From Niallia nealsonii (lineage in GTDB: Bacteria > Bacillota > Bacilli > Bacillales > Cytobacillaceae), in contig NZ_PISE01000044.1 in NCBI RefSeq assembly GCF_002835805.1, forward strand, positions 1 to 64,000: a stretch of 64,000 bases of DNA. Direction: 5' to 3'. Positions 38,497-46,356 of this stretch are shown here, piece by piece. The notes below the pieces were generated by a model. It was not told the origin of the DNA and searched no databases. It worked only from the letters and a program-made list of their open reading frames with translations. Every line of letters begins with the position of its first letter. The stretch's first letter is position 1. A program made the translations under genes and the position numbers.

Positions 38497-38953
38497 CAGT
38501 TTCTTCCTTCAATTTAGCCCAATTATAAACAGAATGAGCAAATTGTTTACATTCCTCTACTGCTTCATCCGTATCAGGGCTTAGCTCTATTTTTAATAAA
38601 TCGCTAAAAACATCTGCTCCTCTTTCTTTTAACCTATCAGCTATTAGTTCTATTGCCCTGCAAAATTCAGGATAATCTGTATCGCCTGATCCAAAACAAG
38701 CTGCAGGTACTCCTGCTAACATAATCGTTTCTAATTCCTCATAAAAATCTTCTATTTCATAAGGCAAATCTCCGTCGCCCCATGTATAGCTTCCTAATAA
38801 AAGTAAATTATATGTTGTCAGTGAAGAAACTGCTATTGTATCCATTTCCATTACCTCAACATGACAATTTTTCTCTTCTAATATTTCTTTAAGAATAAGC
38901 ATAATTTCTTCTGTATTTCCGGACATACTGGCAAAACCTATCAATACCTTCAT
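38486..38953 (-). CDS. ykuN: Short-chain flavodoxin YkuN
   Basis: First gene of the operon; 155 residues with the FMN-binding loop SMSGNTEEIMLIL near residues 9-21, LLGSYTWGDGDLPYE and FGSGDTDYPEFCRAIE. It is acidic and short-chain, like the YkuN flavodoxin that can donate electrons to P450 enzymes and desaturases. A perfect Fur box lies in its promoter, so it should be made when iron is low. It follows the nif operon terminator directly and could feed nitrogenase reductase when ferredoxin is scarce, which is inference. Confidence 0.9.
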   Translation of the reverse strand: MKVLIGFASMSGNTEEIMLILKEILEEKNCHVEVMEMDTIAVSSLTTYNLLLLGSYTWGDGDLPYEIEDFYEELETIMLAGVPAACFGSGDTDYPEFCRAIELIADRLKERGADVFSDLLKIELSPDTDEAVEECKQFAHSVYNWAKLKEETDVY

Positions 38954-39004
38954 AAAAACACCTCTATAATGGAGAATTTATATTATTTATATAAAGACTA
39001 TAAA

Positions 39005-39031
39005 TGATAATGATTATCAATGTCAATGATT
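39005..39031 (-). promoter_or_regulatory. Fur box inside the ykuNOP promoter
   Basis: TGATAATGATTATCA (39005-39019) matches the 7-1-7 Fur consensus at every defined position. On the minus strand TTGACA just upstream and TATAGT just downstream, 18 bp apart, bracket the box, so bound Fur would cover the promoter. Confidence 0.85.
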
Positions 39032-39065
39032 AACTTAACTTTTATTTTTTATAGGGGAACACAAC

Positions 39066-39093
39066 AAAAAGGATGACAATTCGTCATCCTTTT
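39066..39093 (-). terminator. Terminator of the nif operon
   Basis: AAAAGGATGAC (39067-39077) pairs with GTCATCCTTTT (39083-39093) around a five-base loop; on the minus strand it follows the nifV stop and ends in TTTTTG. Confidence 0.85.
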
Positions 39094-40216
39094 ATGCATG
39101 AAATCCTCCTATTAATTTCTTTAAATCGTCTACTTCTATTACTCGTTTCGTTTCACTTGTTACTTTTCTTACATAATCTATTAATTTTTTTCCTTGCTGT
39201 TTATCTATATTAATACCTTCTTGTTTAAGCAAATAGGCAATTGAACTGATACCTGAATGTTTTCCTACTATAAAGTGATGTGCTCTGCCTACTTCCTTTG
39301 GATCAAAGGTTTGATATGTTTCCAAATGTTTAAGCAAACCATCAACATGAATACCCGATTCATGTGTATAAACCATAGAACCAATAATTGCCTTATTATC
39401 AGGAATCTTTAAACCTGATGCATCACTAACTAATGCCGCTAATCTATGAAAATACTCTGTTTTTACATTTATTTTTCCATTATAAAGATGACGCCAGCCC
39501 ATCGCCACTTCCTCTAAAGAAGCATTTCCAGCTCTTTCTCCTATGCCAATAATTGTCGTACTGGCCCATTTTGCACCAGCAAATAGAGCAGAAAGTGTAT
39601 TTGCAGATGCCAATCCAAAATCATTATGACAATGAATTTCTAATTCTATATCTGCTGGGCATTCTTTAATTATTCTTTGAATATTTATCTGTGCCAACAT
39701 CGGGTTAAGTACTGATACAGTATCTGCATATCGAAATCTTTTTACCCCTTCTCTATATAGACTATTTATTAGATCAATTAAAAAAGAGAGACTTGCTCGA
39801 GAAGCATCCTCAAAGCCCACAGAAACAAGCAAATCAAATACTTTTGCGTATGCTACTATATCTTGAATAAGCAATTTAATTTCATTTCTATTTAATCTTA
39901 ATTTATGATATATATGAATATCAGAAATAGGTATCGAAATATGTACCCAATTTGCTCCTGCCTCCCTAGAAGCATCAATATCTTTTTTAACAGCACGATT
40001 CCAAGTTATTAATTGTATAGGCAAATTCATCTCCACTATTGAATAAATAACCTGCTGTTCTGCTTTTCCCATTGCCGGAGTTCCAATTTCCGCCTGCTCT
40101 ATACCAGCCTTAGCCAATAATTTTGCTATTTGTCTTTTTTCTTCACTAGAAAAGTTTACTCCCGCTGCCTGCTCCCCATCTCTTAATGTAGTATCACAAA
40201 ATTTAATATTGTCCAC
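39092..40216 (-). CDS. nifV: Homocitrate synthase NifV
   Basis: NifV condenses acetyl-CoA and 2-oxoglutarate to homocitrate, the organic ligand of FeMo-cofactor. The 374-residue protein has the LeuA-type TIM barrel with FCDTTLRDGEQAAGVNFS at the start, YADTVSVLNP, the metal-binding ELEIHCHNDFGLASANTL, and GIGERAGNASLEEVAMG, then the C-terminal HESGIHVDGL. Its place as last gene of the nif operon decides NifV over isopropylmalate or citramalate synthase. Start is GTG after GGGAGG. Confidence 0.93.
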   Translation of the reverse strand: MDNIKFCDTTLRDGEQAAGVNFSSEEKRQIAKLLAKAGIEQAEIGTPAMGKAEQQVIYSIVEMNLPIQLITWNRAVKKDIDASREAGANWVHISIPISDIHIYHKLRLNRNEIKLLIQDIVAYAKVFDLLVSVGFEDASRASLSFLIDLINSLYREGVKRFRYADTVSVLNPMLAQINIQRIIKECPADIELEIHCHNDFGLASANTLSALFAGAKWASTTIIGIGERAGNASLEEVAMGWRHLYNGKINVKTEYFHRLAALVSDASGLKIPDNKAIIGSMVYTHESGIHVDGLLKHLETYQTFDPKEVGRAHHFIVGKHSGISSIAYLLKQEGINIDKQQGKKLIDYVRKVTSETKRVIEVDDLKKLIGGFHA

Positions 40217-40241
40217 TTGCCTCCCCCTTTCTAGTTAATGT

Positions 40242-40550
40242 TTAAAAGCATACTGTTGAACAAGTAGAACAATCTGAGATAGATTTCATGATAAACAACC
40301 CTTTTTTTCCATCCTTTTCTGTATAAAAGATCATTTGTTCTTTTAATACTTCACTTGTTTTGAAATCCAAAAATATTTTTAATCCATTTTGAATAATCAC
40401 TTCATCATCGGGAAATTGTTCTTTTTCCCAATATATTTGGTAGTGTATATTTTCTTCAATCGAAACCGCTATGATTCGAATACCTTGCATATTACAATTA
40501 TTATCTATATATTCTAATAATTCTTTCGCTGCTTCCTCCGTAAATTGCAT
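40242..40550 (-). CDS. HesB/IscA-like protein with altered cysteines
   Basis: A 102-residue protein with an IscA/HesB-like beginning (MQFTEEAAKELLEYI) and a C-terminal cysteine cluster, SDCSTCSTVCF (Cys 94, 97 and 101). Ordinary HesB proteins use one Cys in GGCSG near residue 35 plus a C-terminal CGC; here the first is absent and the last motif is changed, so if it carries iron-sulfur it binds it differently. Its ATG overlaps the nifW stop as TAATG. Position between nifW and nifV implies a nitrogenase maturation role, by context only. Confidence 0.65.
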   Translation of the reverse strand: MQFTEEAAKELLEYIDNNCNMQGIRIIAVSIEENIHYQIYWEKEQFPDDEVIIQNGLKIFLDFKTSEVLKEQMIFYTEKDGKKGLFIMKSISDCSTCSTVCF

Positions 40551-40876
40551 TACGACTTCTCAACTCCTTTGTTGCTTATTTGATCAAAAGCGTAAAAGGT
40601 TCCATTTCTTTCATAAAAGGTTGGAAAAAATTTTTGTCTTGCCGGAGATGGTTTTACAAATTCATGATATGCTCGAAATAATAATGCCCTTTGAATATTC
40701 CACACCTCTTTATCAGAAGAATCAGCATCAAAATAACCTTCTTTTTGCAGTAGATTTTGAAAAGTCTTCAGTATATGCATTCTAGAAAGATTTAATATTT
40801 CCAGATGATAGGGCACATGGTAATAATCAAAAAAATCTTCTGCATCATACAAATTTTGTAATGTTTTTTTAGGCAT
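40550..40876 (-). CDS. nifW: Nitrogenase-stabilising/protective protein NifW
   Basis: NifW is a small protein that binds the MoFe protein and helps full assembly or protects it from oxygen. This 108-residue protein has the hallmark pattern near residues 9-33, DAEDFFDYYHVPYHLEIL then SRMHILKTF, and the later LLFRAYHEFVKPSPARQKFF. ATG 40876 has GGGGAGGGAG upstream and lies in the last codons of hesA (8-base overlap). NifW is usual in proteobacteria and cyanobacteria and is not part of the compact Paenibacillus nif operon. Confidence 0.85.
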   Translation of the reverse strand: MPKKTLQNLYDAEDFFDYYHVPYHLEILNLSRMHILKTFQNLLQKEGYFDADSSDKEVWNIQRALLFRAYHEFVKPSPARQKFFPTFYERNGTFYAFDQISNKGVEKS

Positions 40877-41642
40877 ATGCTCCCTCCCCTTTATTTGCAC
40901 AATGTTTACAAAATGGATTACGCTTTAAAGAAAATGCTGCAGATTGAAATTGCAATGAATCAAAATGATATAATTTATTGTAATATGGTTCGCCTATTCC
41001 TGTTAAAACTTTAATAACTTCCAATGCTGCCATACATCCAGCTATACCTGAAGTTGCGCCTAAAACGGGAAATCCAAAAGGCTTCCATTTTTTATCTCTC
41101 TCTGGGAAAATACAAGCTAAACAAGCTGTTTCATTAGGTTTTATTGTTGTAATTGAAATTTCAAACCCTGACATGGCTGCTTCTATCATCGGTTTGCCTA
41201 TATCAACGCATAATTTATTTAATGCATATCTTTCAGGAAAATCGTAGCGTGCATCTACCACTATATCCGCTGCACTTACTAATGGATAAGAAGTTTCATA
41301 ATGTATTCTTTGAGAATATGCTTCAATTTTCACTTCAGGATTAATTTTTTTTAAGCTTTCAACCGCGCATTGTACCCGTTCTTCGCCTATTTTTTTACTG
41401 TCCATTAAAATTTGTCTATTTAAATCTGGAAGAATAATATTTCCCTCATGCGCTATTATTAATTTCCCTATTCCTGCAGCAGCTAAATAGATGGCCGCTG
41501 TCCCACCTAAGCCACCGATACCGGCAATAAAAACAGCAGCATTTTTTAACTTTTGTTGCCCCTCTGTTCCTAAAAGTTTTAATTGTCTGCTGTATCGATT
41601 ATATGCATCAATATTATTGTTTTCAGTAATTGAAGGACTCAT
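40869..41642 (-). CDS. hesA: HesA/MoeB/ThiF-family protein
   Basis: An E1-like adenylating enzyme of 257 residues. It has the arginine-finger region YNRYSRQLKLLG, the nucleotide-binding FIAGIGGLGGTAAIYLAAAGIG, DLNRQILMDS, ARYDFPERYALNK and two CxxC pairs (CLAC, CKHC) for a structural zinc. HesA is common in nif clusters of cyanobacteria and Paenibacillus; it may activate a sulfur or molybdenum step but its exact role is unknown. Start ATG 41642 follows GGAGGGGGCAG; the longer frame adds five residues only. Confidence 0.9.
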   Translation of the reverse strand: MSPSITENNNIDAYNRYSRQLKLLGTEGQQKLKNAAVFIAGIGGLGGTAAIYLAAAGIGKLIIAHEGNIILPDLNRQILMDSKKIGEERVQCAVESLKKINPEVKIEAYSQRIHYETSYPLVSAADIVVDARYDFPERYALNKLCVDIGKPMIEAAMSGFEISITTIKPNETACLACIFPERDKKWKPFGFPVLGATSGIAGCMAALEVIKVLTGIGEPYYNKLYHFDSLQFQSAAFSLKRNPFCKHCANKGEGAYA

Positions 41643-41660
41643 CTGCCCCCTCCTCATCTA

Positions 41661-42065
41661 TTAGCTTTGTAGATGCTCTTCCTCTTTTGTTCGGTCATTC
41701 ATTGCTTTTACAAGCCAAAGCGGAGGATTAGTTTGAAGCATTTTTAAAAGCTTGTCTAACTGCTCTTTAATTAAGGTATCCTCTTTAACCTTAACCGGCA
41801 TAATTTTATTTCTTGTGACACGTGCCGCAGCAGTTGGTCCTATTTGTGTTATAAATAATAGAGTACAATCGATTATAAGATTTAACCTTTCTTCTATTCG
41901 ATCACTTTCATTATTATTTTCCTCGTTAATTATCACCCTTGTAGCAAGCTTTTCATATCTTCCTTTTGTAATTTCATATATATCAAATGCAGCGGAATAG
42001 CCAAAATGCGTATTTATTGACTCCCCATCTGCCGTTGAAAATGCCACCTTTATCACTTTTTCCAC
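41661..42065 (-). CDS. nifX: Nitrogenase cofactor carrier NifX
   Basis: NifX binds NifB-co or later cofactor intermediates and hands them to NifEN. This 134-residue protein has the dinitrogenase iron-molybdenum cofactor binding fold: IKVAFSTADGESINTHFGYSA at the start, YEITKGRYEKLA, and ITQIGPTAAARVTRNKIMPV. GTG at 42065 or an in-frame GTG three codons on could be the start; AAAGGAA is better spaced from the second. It sits five bases after nifN. Confidence 0.9.
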   Translation of the reverse strand: MEKVIKVAFSTADGESINTHFGYSAAFDIYEITKGRYEKLATRVIINEENNNESDRIEERLNLIIDCTLLFITQIGPTAAARVTRNKIMPVKVKEDTLIKEQLDKLLKMLQTNPPLWLVKAMNDRTKEEEHLQS

Positions 42066-42070
42066 TTCCT

Positions 42071-43360
42071 TTACTTTAATAGGTTCCCTAATTTAATAAT
42101 TGTTTCTGTAGTACCTCTATAGCCCACACTAGTTGCTAATGAATTTCCTAATTGATGAAAAATAGGGAATCCAGCAGGCATAAAAGGAATATTCATTCTA
42201 ATTGCACCTTGCTCTCCATGAGAATTGCTAATCCACAAATCAGCACTTGTTGCCATTTTCTCTAAATCATCTAAATCTCCAATAGTAATTTCTTCATCTA
42301 TCTTGGATAAAATATTGGTAGAAAATGATGTCACCAATCCATCAAATTTTAAACCTAATCCCTTGCATAAGGTAATAAATGAATAAAGATGGTCCGGTTC
42401 TAAAGCCAACACTACTTTCTTTCCTAAAAAATTAAAATGGGCATCTAATAAACAATCCATTAAGACGTTTCTTTCCCAATGATAAAATGGGGAAACAGAC
42501 TGCTTGCTAATAGCCTGTAAAAAGGAAAAAAACTCATCATTTGCTTTCAGCCCAGATAAACTCGGAAATACTCGAAACGGTATTCCAGCACCTTCCTCCA
42601 TCATTTTCGCAGCACCTTCCATGCTAGATCCTACTGCAATCGTATACTCTGAAAATACTAATTGCTTGGATTGGCTATAGGTTATTCCTCCTTGAGTTAG
42701 AGACGAGTATCCTAAAGCATAATTTCCGGCTAATGATGTAGATAAATCGGGTGCAGTTATGACGGTGAATCCAAAAGACTGAAGAATGCGTTTAATTTCC
42801 ATTACATCCGCTGGCGTTAAATGAGAACCAGGAAAAAAATTGATTTGATTTTTTATTTTTTGATTCGAAATGCAATCCTTCTCCTTTTTTAACAATTGCC
42901 TTATCATTGCTTCAACAGTACGGCTATAGCCTGACTCCAAAGAACCTTCAAAGTCGGGCAATGAAACTGGGAAGATAAAGCAGCTACATTCTTTGTCCAC
43001 CTCTTTTATATAGTTATTCAAATTTCCTATTAAGTCATCTCCAGCTGTTTCCGTTAATCCTGTACTTATTACGGCAACAATAGATGGCTTATGCTTTTCT
43101 AATACCTTATCCATTGCCTTGATCATGTTTTGTTCAGCACCAAAAATAATATTCATTTCTTGAAGAGCTGTAGTTTGAATGGCTATAGGCTCCTGATAAT
43201 GCTGGGTCATTAACGCTTTTATAAATGCTGCACAACCTTGTGAACCATGTACAATGGGAATAGCCTGATAAAAACCTTGTAACGCCAATACTCCCCCTAA
43301 TGTCTGGCTGACTTTTAATGGATTAATAGTCAATTCCTTATCTGTTTTATACGTAACCAT
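42071..43360 (-). CDS. nifN: FeMo-cofactor scaffold subunit NifN
   Basis: NifN pairs with NifE in the scaffold on which FeMo-cofactor is completed. The 429-residue protein is NifK-like but shorter: NPLKVSQTLGGVLALQGFYQ, IVHGSQGCAAFIKALMTQHYQEP with one retained cysteine, and VISTGLTETAGDDLIGNL where NifK has a P-cluster cysteine but here it is replaced, as in other NifN. It starts at ATG 43360 after GAGGAGAGATAAGAG, three bases past the nifE stop. Confidence 0.95.
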   Translation of the reverse strand: MVTYKTDKELTINPLKVSQTLGGVLALQGFYQAIPIVHGSQGCAAFIKALMTQHYQEPIAIQTTALQEMNIIFGAEQNMIKAMDKVLEKHKPSIVAVISTGLTETAGDDLIGNLNNYIKEVDKECSCFIFPVSLPDFEGSLESGYSRTVEAMIRQLLKKEKDCISNQKIKNQINFFPGSHLTPADVMEIKRILQSFGFTVITAPDLSTSLAGNYALGYSSLTQGGITYSQSKQLVFSEYTIAVGSSMEGAAKMMEEGAGIPFRVFPSLSGLKANDEFFSFLQAISKQSVSPFYHWERNVLMDCLLDAHFNFLGKKVVLALEPDHLYSFITLCKGLGLKFDGLVTSFSTNILSKIDEEITIGDLDDLEKMATSADLWISNSHGEQGAIRMNIPFMPAGFPIFHQLGNSLATSVGYRGTTETIIKLGNLLK

Positions 43361-43363
43361 CTC

Positions 43364-44707
43364 TTATCTCTCCTCCCATGGAGGCCGAAGTTTCACCATT
43401 TGCCAGACAGGATTCTCTAACGAATTAACTAATTGTTCCGCTAATTTTTTCAACCCTTTATATCCTGCATAAGCATCATGTCTTTCCTGATTAATATCAA
43501 TAAATGGAATATGCTCTTTTAAAGCAACATACATATTACGACCACCAGCTATCATGATATCTCCTTGTTCTTTTCTAAAGGTCTGCAATATTTTTTTTGC
43601 CCCACCAGATTCTATTAATTCCACATCCTTACCTACACGTTCTCTTATTCTTGCAATATCTTCATTCGTACTTTTGTTTGTTCCGACTCCTACAACATCA
43701 ATCCCTAGTTCTTGAAGTGCTGAAATAATGGACCAGCTTTTTACGCCGCCTGTATAAAGAACAGCACGTTTCCCTTTTAATTTTTTTCGATGGATTGAAA
43801 TTTCCTGATCCAGCTTCTTTTCTTCTTGATTGGTAAAGGCATATACCCTGTCTATTAGCTCCTTATCATTTAATAGTCGAGCAATTGTTTGTAAAGATAA
43901 TGTGGTTTCTTTCGCCCCATAAAAAGAACCTTCAAAATAAGGAATATCATATTTTTCTTCCATTTTTCTTGCCATATTAATCAAAGCTCTGCTGCATACT
44001 ACCATATTAAGCTTAGCCCTATGCGCCCAGCGGACTTCATTAAACCTGCCATCACCTGTAATCTTAGATAAGATATTAATTCCTACTTGGTTCAATAGTT
44101 CTTTTATATCCCATATTTCCCCAGCGATATTATATTCACCAATTAAATTGATATCCCACTTTGATTCAAATGGCGGTACTGCTGTTCCAATCACATAATC
44201 TAATAATGCTTCTCCAGCAAGACGATTTCCTAAATTTTTACTTCCTACAAATCCAGGACTATTTACTGGAATAATAGAAATGCCTAGTTTTTCTGTTTCA
44301 CTGCGGCAGATTGCATCAAGATCCACTCCAATTAATGCTGTAATGCAAGTCGAATAAACAAAAATTGCAGGTGGACTAAATCTATCTACTATTCCGCGGA
44401 TAGCATCTCTTAATTGTTTCTCACCACCAAATATAATCTGCTGTTCATTTAAATCTGTGGTTAGCCCATAACGGTGTAGATTAGAACCTGAACTAAGACT
44501 TCCTCTGCCCTCCCAACTATTTCCTCCACAAGCAATGGGACCATGAATGAGATGTGCCGCATCTGCAATTGGCAATAAAGTAATTTGAGCTCCATCAAAG
44601 GAACAACCACCTGCCGCTTCTCCAGGCTTAGGCTTAGGCTTAGCACAGCCTTTATGGTTATTATTCTTTACACTATGTTCACATGCAGGCTCTTGCATTG
44701 CCTTCAT
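43364..44707 (-). CDS. nifE: FeMo-cofactor scaffold subunit NifE
   Basis: NifE is the NifD-like half of the scaffold. Seen: EPACEHSVKNNNHKGCAKPK, GGCSFDGAQITLLPIADAAH, HGPIACGGNSWEGRG, IFVYSTCITALIGVDLDAIC, and VKSWSIISALQELGIDVVG in the C-terminal domain. The reading frame is open from GTG 44770, but that GTG lies at the base of an intercistronic stem-loop and has no ribosome binding site. ATG 44707 (MKAMQEPACEH, GGAG nine bases upstream; 447 residues) fits best; GTG 44722 is the alternative. Part of the nif operon, followed by nifN. Confidence 0.93.
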   Translation of the reverse strand: MKAMQEPACEHSVKNNNHKGCAKPKPKPGEAAGGCSFDGAQITLLPIADAAHLIHGPIACGGNSWEGRGSLSSGSNLHRYGLTTDLNEQQIIFGGEKQLRDAIRGIVDRFSPPAIFVYSTCITALIGVDLDAICRSETEKLGISIIPVNSPGFVGSKNLGNRLAGEALLDYVIGTAVPPFESKWDINLIGEYNIAGEIWDIKELLNQVGINILSKITGDGRFNEVRWAHRAKLNMVVCSRALINMARKMEEKYDIPYFEGSFYGAKETTLSLQTIARLLNDKELIDRVYAFTNQEEKKLDQEISIHRKKLKGKRAVLYTGGVKSWSIISALQELGIDVVGVGTNKSTNEDIARIRERVGKDVELIESGGAKKILQTFRKEQGDIMIAGGRNMYVALKEHIPFIDINQERHDAYAGYKGLKKLAEQLVNSLENPVWQMVKLRPPWEER

Positions 44708-44746
44708 TACATAATTCTCCACATCTCCACCGCCTTTTAAATCCAT

Positions 44747-44777
44747 AGTCAGTGAAGAGATAACCCCCACACTGACT
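44747..44777 (-). promoter_or_regulatory. Stem-loop between nifK and nifE
   Basis: A perfect 8-bp stem, AGTCAGTG (44747-44754) with CACTGACT (44770-44777), and a 15-base loop. There is no T-run, so it is more likely an RNA-processing or stability element than a terminator. Similar intercistronic hairpins are proposed to set unequal expression of structural and scaffold nif genes. Confidence 0.55.
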
Positions 44778-44806
44778 TAAACTTTTTTCATTTAAATTAT
44801 TTTTGC

Positions 44807-46336
44807 TTATCTAACGGTATCAAAACTATGGTCTGGAGCTTCATCATCTAATTGTTGTAAAATAGTATTTACAATTAACGTTAATAAATTTAATGTTCCT
44901 TGATATCCAATAATCGGATATCGATGCATATGATGGCGATCAAAAATTGGGAAGCCAATACGAACTAACGGAATTCCAGCATCTTTTGCACAATATTTCA
45001 TATGTGTACTTCCTATTGCAAAATCCACAGGTTCTGTTAATAATAAAGAACGCATATGCCATAAATCTTTGCCAACATGGATTTTCCCTTCCATTCCGTA
45101 TGGACTTGTTTTCAAAAGTGTCTCCGCTTCTTCTGCGAAGTTCTTATCACCATTTGTGCAAACAATATGGACAGGCTCGATGCCAATCTCTAAACAAAAC
45201 GATATAAGACCAAGCAATAAATCTGGATCCCCCGCCATTGCTACTCGTTTACCATGCAAATATGGATGAGAATCAGTTAATGCATCTACAACACGTCCAC
45301 GCTCGTCCTTTAGCACTTGTGGAATTTGTTTTCCCGTCAACTCTTTAATGTTTTTTAGCAATTGGTCTGTATTTTTTATACCAAGAGGCGTGGACATCGT
45401 AATTGTATCTTGTTTCCATTTTTTATTAATATATTTAGTCACTTTCTTAGTAGAATACTTTTGAAGAAGAAGAGTACCATTAGCATTATGCGCCTGTGCT
45501 ACATCCTCTAATTTAGTTCCTCCATAGTAATAATTGTATTCTCCATTAGCAGGTGAATCTAAATTGTCACCATGGTCTCCTAATAATGTATAATCTACAT
45601 CCATTAACTCAAGTATTCTTTTTAATTCTGCAAAATTTCCTGTATAAGTATCAAAACCAGTAATAATATTTACTTTATCTGATGGTCTTTTATAAGATAG
45701 ATTCCCGTTTTTTTCTGATAAATATGCTAGGATCGAACGGATCATAGAATCATAGCCTGTTATATGTGATCCTACAAAACTAGGAGTATTTGCAAACGGA
45801 ACAGGAAATTCCTGGTCAATTGCCCCCTCGATACGTGCACTTTCTATAAAAGCACTTAAGTCATCTCCAATAACTTCTGCCATACAAGTAGTACTAACTG
45901 CTATCATTTTCGGTTTGTACAATGCCGTACTATTTTCTAGTCCCTCAATTAGATTTCTCATTCCTCCAAATACTGCACCATCTTCCGTCATAGAAGAAGA
46001 GACTGCAGGTACAGGTTCTTTAAAATGACGAGTAAAATGGCTTCGAAAATAGGCTACACAACCTTGTGAACCATGTACAAAGGGCAGAGTTCCTTCAAAT
46101 CCCAATGAAGCAAGAACCGCGCCTAACGGTTGGCAAGCTTTGGCTGGATTAATGGTAGCTGCCTCCCGACTGAAGTTCTTTTCTTTATATTCTTCCGTTT
46201 TTAAAAGTTCCACCGTATCCTCTACCTCTTGTACAGAACACGCAGCCTCAAAGACTCTTTTTTCTTCAGCTTGCTTTTGATATTTTTCTGCTTGAAACAA
46301 TGTATTATGGTCTTTAATATTTAATTTTTTTGTCAT
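44807..46336 (-). CDS. nifK: Nitrogenase MoFe protein beta chain
   Basis: NifK with NifD forms the MoFe protein that reduces dinitrogen. The 509-residue chain (from ATG 46336, which follows AGGAGGGGGAAGA) has all three P-cluster cysteines: Cys68 in PAKACQPLGAV, Cys93 in HGSQGCVAYFRSH and Cys151 in STTCMAEVIGDD. The N-terminus is long and helical as in type I/II NifK. The stop codon precedes nifE by 30 to 100 bases depending on its start; the nifD stop is 20 bases upstream. Confidence 0.97.
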   Translation of the reverse strand: MTKKLNIKDHNTLFQAEKYQKQAEEKRVFEAACSVQEVEDTVELLKTEEYKEKNFSREAATINPAKACQPLGAVLASLGFEGTLPFVHGSQGCVAYFRSHFTRHFKEPVPAVSSSMTEDGAVFGGMRNLIEGLENSTALYKPKMIAVSTTCMAEVIGDDLSAFIESARIEGAIDQEFPVPFANTPSFVGSHITGYDSMIRSILAYLSEKNGNLSYKRPSDKVNIITGFDTYTGNFAELKRILELMDVDYTLLGDHGDNLDSPANGEYNYYYGGTKLEDVAQAHNANGTLLLQKYSTKKVTKYINKKWKQDTITMSTPLGIKNTDQLLKNIKELTGKQIPQVLKDERGRVVDALTDSHPYLHGKRVAMAGDPDLLLGLISFCLEIGIEPVHIVCTNGDKNFAEEAETLLKTSPYGMEGKIHVGKDLWHMRSLLLTEPVDFAIGSTHMKYCAKDAGIPLVRIGFPIFDRHHMHRYPIIGYQGTLNLLTLIVNTILQQLDDEAPDHSFDTVR

Positions 46337-46356
46337 TCTTCCCCCTCCTTTTCCCC

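Noticed and set aside
39031-39038. TAACTTAA near ykuN, also at 54464-54471 near the oxidoreductase, resembling the mod half-sites
   Set aside because: In DNA this AT-rich an eight-base match is expected several times by chance in 64 kb, and neither place has the 10-bp repetition seen at modA.
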